Below are positions 58,921 through 64,000 of a stretch of 64,000 nt of DNA, one piece after another. The DNA comes from Collinsella sp. Its GTDB lineage: Bacteria; Actinomycetota; Coriobacteriia; Coriobacteriales; Coriobacteriaceae. The DNA lies in the NCBI GenBank assembly GCA_019419455.1, contig DXZW01000014.1:1-64000 (forward strand). The letters run 5' to 3'. Each line of letters begins with the position of its first letter. The first letter of the stretch is position 1. Made by a program: the position numbers and the translations under genes. Below the pieces are notes generated by a model. The model did no database searches. It saw nothing but the letters and a program-made list of their open reading frames with translations, and had not been told where the DNA came from.

Positions 58921-59139
58921 TTATTTGCTCAGACACTCTTCGAAAGCTCGTTTTTCACTCTGAGTAAAATGCCCTTCCCAGTCAGTCCACGAACAGGAAG
59001 GCAACTCACAACGAGCGGAGTCGAAGCCCTCTGCCGTCGGTCGCTCAAAATGCACGATAACCTTTTCGATATCGCCATCTGTAATCAGGTCAGAATGAAT
59101 GACCTCGGTTCCATCTTCGAATGTCATATACGGGTACAT
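58921..59139 (-). CDS. Conserved-looking small acidic protein, function unknown
   Basis: A 72-residue protein beginning MYPYMTFEDGTEVIHSDLI and containing KVIVHFERPTAEGFDSARCELPSCSW and WEGHFTQSEKRAFEECL. The start is the ATG at 59139 because GAGGTGG lies eight bases upstream; the longer frame to 59460 lacks such support. I recall small proteins of this pattern (MYPYMTFxDGTE ... HFERPTxxGFDS) in gut bacteria but know no function. Base use is like the GC-rich neighbours, so it lies outside the AT-rich cluster. Confidence 0.6.
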   Translation of the reverse strand: MYPYMTFEDGTEVIHSDLITDGDIEKVIVHFERPTAEGFDSARCELPSCSWTDWEGHFTQSEKRAFEECLSK

Positions 59140-59313
59140 CACGTAAACCACCTCGCAAACATAAATCCAGTTTAGCATCAAGCTATTGCACCAAAGACAG
59201 CAGGCCCCCTTGATGAGTTGATGGTATCTGTTAAATGTCACGTACGATTCACATCTGGTGGGTACCCTGATGGCTACACGAAACGAAGCAGATTTACACC
59301 GGGAGGACCCCGT

Positions 59314-60276
59314 ATGACAACCAAGTACACCGACGCGCCGCGCACGCGCGTCATGACGCCGGCATCGCTCAACAACGGCGTGCACGAGAACCATTCCATC
59401 GGACAGACCATGGCCATCGCGCCCAAAAAGGGCCTGTTCGACGACATTTCCATTCCCCAAATCATCGCCGGCGCCGCAGCTGCCGCCACGAGCGTCGCGC
59501 TTGCTTCAAAGATCGGCATTGCCGGCTCGGTGATTGGTGCCGCTGTGAGCTCAGTCATCACTGTTGTGTCCTCGCAGGTCTATCGCCACTTTATCTCCGC
59601 CAGCGCCGAAGCAATCAAGGGCACGCATGCCGCTGTCGACTACCCTGCCGGCGCCTACGAGCCCGTTGAACCCGATGTCGAGGAGCACCTAGGTGGCGCC
59701 GCGACCACGCAGGAGATGCGTCAGGTTGCAGGTCGCGCGACCACGGCGCGCGTCGCCCCCAACAGCCTGCGCGCCAAGGCAGCGGCAGAGCGCAGCCAGA
59801 CGCAAAAGAAGGTCATCGTCTTCTCGATCGCCATCGCCATCGTCGCGGTCATCGCCTGCGCCGGCGCCATCCTTATCACCACTGCCGGAGAGGGTCTGGG
59901 TGAGCGCCCCGAGCCAATCCTTTCGTCGCGCACGACCGAGAGCGATGCAAATGGCACCGCCCAGTCACAAGATCAGCAGGCACAGACGGACGACGCACAA
60001 GACAGTTCTACCTCTGCCGATTCGTCATCGAACACCCAAAACCAATCGCAGGACACCGATTCTTCTGCGTCCAACAGTGGCACGCCGTCCGGCACGACCG
60101 ACTCAAGCCAAACGACTGACGGTTCGCATCCGAGCACGGGCGGCCAGACGAGCGACAGCACTTCGGGAACGGGCACAGCAGACGGCAGCAACACCAACAG
60201 CTCGAACAGCTCGAGCGGAACCGCGTCCGGCACGGCATCCGACAACTCGAGCCAAGGCACGGCATCGGGCAACTAA
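59314..60276 (+). CDS. Membrane protein with Ser/Thr/Gly-rich outer tail
   Basis: A 320-residue protein starting MTTKYTDAPRTRV. One hydrophobic alanine-glycine segment (IPQIIAGAAAAATSVALASKIGIAGSVIGAAV) near residue 55 is followed by a soluble basic domain, then a second strong membrane span (VIVFSIAIAIVAVIACAGAILITT) near residue 170 and a 110-residue tail of Ser, Thr, Asp, Gly and Asn. The tail is typical of surface-exposed linkers. GGGAGGACC precedes the ATG at 59314. No homologue is recognised. Confidence 0.65.
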   Translation: MTTKYTDAPRTRVMTPASLNNGVHENHSIGQTMAIAPKKGLFDDISIPQIIAGAAAAATSVALASKIGIAGSVIGAAVSSVITVVSSQVYRHFISASAEAIKGTHAAVDYPAGAYEPVEPDVEEHLGGAATTQEMRQVAGRATTARVAPNSLRAKAAAERSQTQKKVIVFSIAIAIVAVIACAGAILITTAGEGLGERPEPILSSRTTESDANGTAQSQDQQAQTDDAQDSSTSADSSSNTQNQSQDTDSSASNSGTPSGTTDSSQTTDGSHPSTGGQTSDSTSGTGTADGSNTNSSNSSSGTASGTASDNSSQGTASGN

Positions 60277-60381
60277 GCACATTTTCCTCTCATAGATAAC
60301 CGGCCTGTATAACGGGCGCGAATCGACAGCGGTTCGCGCCCGTTTGCCTTGGGCGCCGCCATGGCGAACGCTATGCGATGG

Positions 60382-60403
60382 TAAGATGCTTTACATGTGT
60401 AAA
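60382..60403 (+). promoter_or_regulatory. Possible promoter and operator before the 60417 gene
   Basis: TAAGAT at 60382-60387 could be a -10. TTTACA (60390-60395) and TGTAAA (60398-60403) form a perfect 6-bp inverted repeat around TG, just before the GAGGAG ribosome site. Confidence 0.35.
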
Positions 60404-60416
60404 GAGGAGATTTGCC

Positions 60417-61700
60417 ATGAGCAAGACAATAGTTAGGCCCACGCTTTCGCTGGGCAACCACATCTATCTGTATCGCCTGCTACGCGATGCGATTGGATGC
60501 GGCAAGCAAACGTTTATGACGCAGGTCGAGGAGGCACTCGTCGCGGGCGATATGACGGCCTACGACCTGGGCTTTGAGTCCACGCGCGAGTTGCTCGAAG
60601 AGCTTGACGACTGCATTAAGCTGACCGTCTTTAAGGGCGGGCGTCTGTATGCCACCGTCATCGCCAACGAGGCTTGGGATGCCGCTCTCGCCAAGGGCGA
60701 GGACAAGCCCAAGGCAGCCAAGGGAGCCAAGCAGTCCTACAAAAAGAAAAAGCGCGGTGAGAAGGACCTGAAGGCTGTGCGCCCCAAGCACGTTAAGCGC
60801 GCCGAGCCCGAGCCCGTGGCCGAAGTCGCCCCGGAACCCGAGCCCGAGACGGAGATCGAAGTCGCTATTGTGGTAACAGCAGAAGCCGAACCAGAAATCG
60901 CCGTCACGACCGATCCCGAAGTCATATCCGAGCAGGAAGCCACTGCTGAGTTCAACGAAGCGTCCAAGTCGACAACCGAAGAAGCCGCTGACCAACCCGA
61001 GACGCCTGCGTTCCAAAACAGCGATGTCTTTGGCAACGAGGCCGAGGACGATCAGCCCGAAGAACTCGCAGAACAGGACGCTACCGAGGCGGCATCGGAG
61101 CCCGAGGCACCGCAGCCCGCCATCTCGCTCACGGCCGTCTATGACCCCGAGAACGCCAACGCCGGCATCACCACCATGGCATCCACGCCCATCGAGGCAA
61201 AGCCGTCTGTCGAGGCAGAGGACGCCCCGCAAGCCGACGCCAAAACCGAGACTGAAGACACATCCGTCTCCGTGGAACCGACAGATTCCGCAGTTAAGCC
61301 GGAACCGGCGCCCGAGTCTGCACCCGTCATCGAGTCCGCATCCGCACCTGTCTATGACCAAATTCCCGCACCGGTACCGGCTTCGGTACCCGCAGCACCG
61401 ACCATCCCCGAGGACTTCCCCGTCGATTTCGCAACCGAGGTCTTCTGCCCCGGCCCGTTGCTGCACCAGCTGTCGACCTATCTCCCCTACGGCGCCGACA
61501 CCCTCGGCATCGTCGGCGAGTACTACTGGATCGCCCGCGAACGCGGCACCATCGAGGCCGCGCGAAACCGCGCAATCTTCCCCCTGCGCTACACGCAGGC
61601 CGGCGAGCGCCACGAAGTCACCGTGCGCATCCGCCGCAACACCACCGGAGGCCTCGGAGCCACCTGGACCGTCGACAAGGTTGAAGAATCCAACGAATAG
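60417..61700 (+). CDS. Protein with LOTUS-like N-terminus and acidic linker
   Basis: A 427-residue protein. The N-terminal 100 residues (IYLYRLLRDAIGCGKQTF ... YDLGFESTRELLEELDDCIKLTVFKGGRLYATVIANE) look like an OST-HTH/LOTUS domain, an RNA-binding fold. A Lys-rich patch follows (SYKKKKRGEKDLK), then about 220 residues of Glu/Pro/Ala low complexity, and a compact C-terminal domain (FPVDFATEVFCPGPLLHQLSTYLP ... VTVRIRRNTTGG) that is not recognised. The start at 60417 follows GAGGAG. The RNA link is inference. Confidence 0.55.
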   Translation: MSKTIVRPTLSLGNHIYLYRLLRDAIGCGKQTFMTQVEEALVAGDMTAYDLGFESTRELLEELDDCIKLTVFKGGRLYATVIANEAWDAALAKGEDKPKAAKGAKQSYKKKKRGEKDLKAVRPKHVKRAEPEPVAEVAPEPEPETEIEVAIVVTAEAEPEIAVTTDPEVISEQEATAEFNEASKSTTEEAADQPETPAFQNSDVFGNEAEDDQPEELAEQDATEAASEPEAPQPAISLTAVYDPENANAGITTMASTPIEAKPSVEAEDAPQADAKTETEDTSVSVEPTDSAVKPEPAPESAPVIESASAPVYDQIPAPVPASVPAAPTIPEDFPVDFATEVFCPGPLLHQLSTYLPYGADTLGIVGEYYWIARERGTIEAARNRAIFPLRYTQAGERHEVTVRIRRNTTGGLGATWTVDKVEESNE

Positions 61701-61701
61701 C

Positions 61702-61744
61702 AAAACGCGGCGAACGTCACAAAAACGTTCGCCGCGTTTTTTTA
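61702..61744 (+). terminator. Terminator after the 60417 gene
   Basis: AAAACGCGGCGAACGT pairs perfectly with ACGTTCGCCGCGTTTT (16 bp), followed by TTTT. A strong intrinsic terminator. Confidence 0.88.
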
Positions 61745-61769
61745 TTTTCCCAGGTTGAGCATAAGTTCG

Positions 61770-61798
61770 TGTGACAAAGGGGCTGTCCCTTTGCCACA
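61770..61798. repeat. GTCCC-loop intergenic hairpin
   Basis: TGTGACAAAGGG pairs with CCCTTTGCCACA (one mismatch) around GCTGT. It lies between the convergent ends of the preceding gene and ettA. Similar GTCCC-bearing hairpins occur at 32530 and 35167. Confidence 0.5.
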
Positions 61799-61803
61799 TC
61801 AAA

Positions 61804-63483
61804 CTAGTCCCTGGTAAGTTTCCTGTGGATACGATGCGGCTGGGCTGCGTCCTCGCCCAGGCGCTCGATGCGGTTGGCCTGATAGGCCTCGAAGTTACCC
61901 TCAAACCAATACCAGTTGCCCGGGTTCTCATCGGTGCCCTCCCACGCCAGGATGTGCGTGGCGACGCGGTCCAGGAACATACGATCGTGGCTAATGACCA
62001 CCGAGCAGCCCGGGAACTCGAGCAGCGCCGCCTCGAGCGAGGACAGCGTCTCGACGTCGAGGTCGTTCGTGGGCTCGTCGAGGAGCAGCAGGTTGCCGCC
62101 CTGCTTGAGCGTAAGCGCCAAGTTCAGACGGTTGCGCTCGCCACCGGAGAGTACGCCAGCGCGCTTCTGCTGGTCCTGGCCCTTAAAGCCAAAGCTCGCC
62201 ACATAAGCGCGGCTCGGAACCTCGGTCTCGCCGACCATCATGTGGTCCAGGCCGTCCGAGACGACCTCCCACAAGTTCTTATCGGGGTCGATGCCGGAAC
62301 GGTTCTGGTCGACATAGGAGATCTTGACGGTCTCACCCACCTCAAGCTCGCCCGAAGTCAGCGGCTCCAGACCCACAATCGTCTTGAACAGCGTGGTCTT
62401 ACCGACACCGTTGGGGCCGATGACGCCCACGATGCCGTTGCGCGGCAGGGTAAACGAAAGGTCGTCGATGAGCACACGGCCATCGAACTCCTTGTGCAGA
62501 TGATGGGCCTCGAGCACCTTGTTGCCCAGACGCGGGCCCACAGGGATGCGGATGTCGGTCCAGTCGAGCTTCTGGCTTGCGCGGGCCTCGGCCTCCATCT
62601 CCTCGTAGCGAGCCAGGCGGGCCTTGTTCTTGGCTTGGCGAGCCTTGGGCGAGCTGCGCACCCACTCGAGCTCGGCCTCCATGCGCTTGGCAAGCTTGGC
62701 ATCGCGGTTACCCTGAGCCTCGATACGGGCGGCCTTGGTCTCCAGATACGTGGAGTAGTTGCCCTTGTAGGGATAAAGGTGACCGCGGTCGACCTCGCAG
62801 ATCCACTCGGCAACGTTATCCAGGAAGTAGCGATCGTGCGTGACGGCAAGCACCGCGCCCTGGTAGTTGTGCAGGAAATGCTCGAGCCACAGGATCGACT
62901 CGGCATCCAGGTGGTTCGTGGGCTCGTCGAGCAGCAGCAGATCGGGAGCCTCGAGCAGCAGCTTGCACAGGGCCACGCGACGGCGCTCGCCGCCGGAAAG
63001 CACATTGACCGGCATGTCGGAATCGGGCAGTTGCAGGGCGTCCATGGCCTGGCCGAGCTTGGAATCGATATCCCAGCCGTCGGCGGCATCGATCTCGTCC
63101 TGGAGCTTGCCCATCTCGGCCATGAGGGCGTCCATGTCGCAATCCGGGTCGCACATCTCCTCGCCGATCTTGTTGAAGCGATCGACCTTGGCGATCATAT
63201 CGCCAAACGCCATGCGCACGTTCTCGATGACGGTCTTGTCGTCGTCGAGCGGCGGCTCCTGCTGCAGGATGCCCACGGTGTAGCCGGGAGTGAGCCTGGC
63301 ATCGCCGTTGGAGACCTCCTCGATACCGGCCATGATCTTGAGCAGGGTCGACTTGCCCATACCGTTGGGGCCCACGACGCCGATCTTGGCACCGGGATAG
63401 AAGCTCAGGGTCACGTCGTCAAGAATCACCTTGTCGCCATGGGCCTTACGAGCCTGATACATCTGGTAGATAAACTCCGCCAT
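61804..63483 (-). CDS. ettA: Energy-dependent translational throttle protein EttA
   Basis: A 559-residue ABC-F protein with two ATPase domains and no membrane part. Domain 1 has Walker A GPNGMGKST near residue 42 and signature LSGGERRRV near 167; domain 2 has GPNGVGKTT near 360 and LSGGERNRL near 455. The linker between them is rich in Lys, Arg and Glu (ESKAARIEAQGNRDAKLAKRME), the interdomain arm that reaches the ribosomal E site. It adjusts translation by ADP/ATP ratio. Length is typical. AAAGGAT precedes the ATG. Confidence 0.93.
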   Translation of the reverse strand: MAEFIYQMYQARKAHGDKVILDDVTLSFYPGAKIGVVGPNGMGKSTLLKIMAGIEEVSNGDARLTPGYTVGILQQEPPLDDDKTVIENVRMAFGDMIAKVDRFNKIGEEMCDPDCDMDALMAEMGKLQDEIDAADGWDIDSKLGQAMDALQLPDSDMPVNVLSGGERRRVALCKLLLEAPDLLLLDEPTNHLDAESILWLEHFLHNYQGAVLAVTHDRYFLDNVAEWICEVDRGHLYPYKGNYSTYLETKAARIEAQGNRDAKLAKRMEAELEWVRSSPKARQAKNKARLARYEEMEAEARASQKLDWTDIRIPVGPRLGNKVLEAHHLHKEFDGRVLIDDLSFTLPRNGIVGVIGPNGVGKTTLFKTIVGLEPLTSGELEVGETVKISYVDQNRSGIDPDKNLWEVVSDGLDHMMVGETEVPSRAYVASFGFKGQDQQKRAGVLSGGERNRLNLALTLKQGGNLLLLDEPTNDLDVETLSSLEAALLEFPGCSVVISHDRMFLDRVATHILAWEGTDENPGNWYWFEGNFEAYQANRIERLGEDAAQPHRIHRKLTRD

Positions 63484-63668
63484 TTGCCTGTTTTATCCTT
63501 TCTACCTGCTGTTTCCCTATTCTTGTTTTCGTTTTAGTGGAAACGAAATGAGGCAACCAGCTCTGAAATTTAACGAAAAAGGGGCATGGTTGCCCACACC
63601 CCCTAATACTACCTGGGAAAAGTCCCCCGGAACACACTATGAACTGCGTACGCTAGTTTTCCGCAACC

Positions 63669-63999
63669 TTAGCGAACGGCTCGCTGCGATTTGCGCCACA
63701 GCAGATACGAATAGACGTAGGCAGCGCCAGCTGAACCAAACGTCAGCACCGCAATCACCGCGGCGACGACTTCACTCGAAAGCACGCTGCCCGCCACGCC
63801 CATCACAATCAGGCCAACACCCAGCACCATAAAGCAGGCACCGCCAAAGCGCTGCGTACGGCGCCAGTTCTCGGGATCGGCAAGCGCCCAGGGCGTCTTG
63901 ATACCGAGCGTATAGTTCTGCTTCACACGCGGCAAGTAGTTGCCTACGCCGATGAACAGCAAACCGACAGCACCGGAAATCAGCACGTTGACCGAACCG
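63669..63999 (-). CDS. SdpI/YhfL-family membrane protein, 5' end outside window
   Basis: At least 109 residues, open to the window edge. GNYLPRVKQNYTLGIKTPWALADPENWRRTQRFGG is the SdpI-family signature between membrane spans, with two more hydrophobic segments after it and a basic end (WRKSQRAVR). Family members give immunity to toxins such as SdpC or are of unknown function. The true start lies outside the window (a GTG at 63986 is an unlikely start). No toxin gene is visible here. Confidence 0.75.
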   Translation of the reverse strand, partial: GSVNVLISGAVGLLFIGVGNYLPRVKQNYTLGIKTPWALADPENWRRTQRFGGACFMVLGVGLIVMGVAGSVLSSEVVAAVIAVLTFGSAGAAYVYSYLLWRKSQRAVR

Positions 64000-64000
64000 A

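Noticed and set aside
58921..59460. 179-residue version of the small minus-strand gene
   Set aside because: Only the last 72 residues look like a protein; the ATG at 59139 has GAGGTGG at correct spacing, the longer start does not.
63669..63999. SdpI-like protein as immunity partner of the peptide cluster
   Set aside because: It is about 5 kb away, on the far side of ettA and other genes, with GC-rich codon use unlike the cluster, and SdpI homologues are common without toxins.
1..64000. tRNA, rRNA or CRISPR features
   Set aside because: No cloverleaf with a GGTTCGAATCC-like T-arm, no rRNA sequence and no regularly spaced direct repeats were found by reading.

Overview
The window looks like a chromosome segment of a Collinsella-type gut actinobacterium (Coriobacteriia). 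This is an inference from the high GC content, the fermentative gene set (arginine deiminase pathway, phosphotransacetylase with two acetate kinases, lactate dehydrogenase, ECF transporter) and the coriobacterial style of the proteins. No rRNA, tRNA or CRISPR array was seen.

Layout. 1-830: a transposase scar, probably IS110-type, with structured non-coding DNA. 830-8430: arginine fermentation on the minus strand, as arcA1-argF-arcD-like transporter and arcA2-aminotransferase. The two arcA copies appear identical at the DNA level and share a paired operator-like motif. 8430-14620: polyphosphate kinase, RlmD-type methyltransferase, DJ-1 protein, Maf, P1 peptidase. 14640-17210: glycosyltransferase and UDP-galactopyranose mutase. 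17440-21500: pta and tandem ackA genes. 21600-29300: MFS transporter, LysR regulator, HIT protein, exonuclease VII, zinc peptidase, RNase D, lipid kinase and a 30-residue membrane peptide. 29590-31400: anchored C69 dipeptidase. 31400-35100: an ECF transporter (S, fused A, T) behind a leader peptide with three consecutive Trp codons, which implies tryptophan uptake under attenuation control. 35200-38820: a D-aspartate ligase/racemase-like pair and a secreted cell-wall protein. 38860-42350: Ser/Thr kinase, HTH protein, small membrane proteins, and a HigBA-like toxin-antitoxin pair. 42450-47820: lysine biosynthesis, with a deacetylase divergent from a lysine riboswitch that leads a lysA-dapA fusion, dapB and dapH. 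47900-54730: nucleoid protein, DUF2974 protein, ldh, aminotransferase, NAD synthase. 54860-58920: an AT-rich island. 58920-64000: coriobacterial membrane and cytoplasmic proteins, EttA, and a partial SdpI-like protein.

The strongest candidate for an undescribed system is the AT-rich island. It encodes a DUF2087-like protein, an MFS exporter, a B12-binding-type radical SAM enzyme split by a six-T frameshift, and, last in the operon, a 36-residue peptide gene with a perfect Shine-Dalgarno. The whole resembles a ribosomally made, radical-SAM-modified peptide (RiPP) cluster. A second unusual theme is a set of 100-130 bp nested inverted repeats just after stop codons. They fall into two sequence families. 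Within each family the arms differ between copies but remain self-complementary, while inner boxes stay conserved and point the same way relative to the upstream gene.
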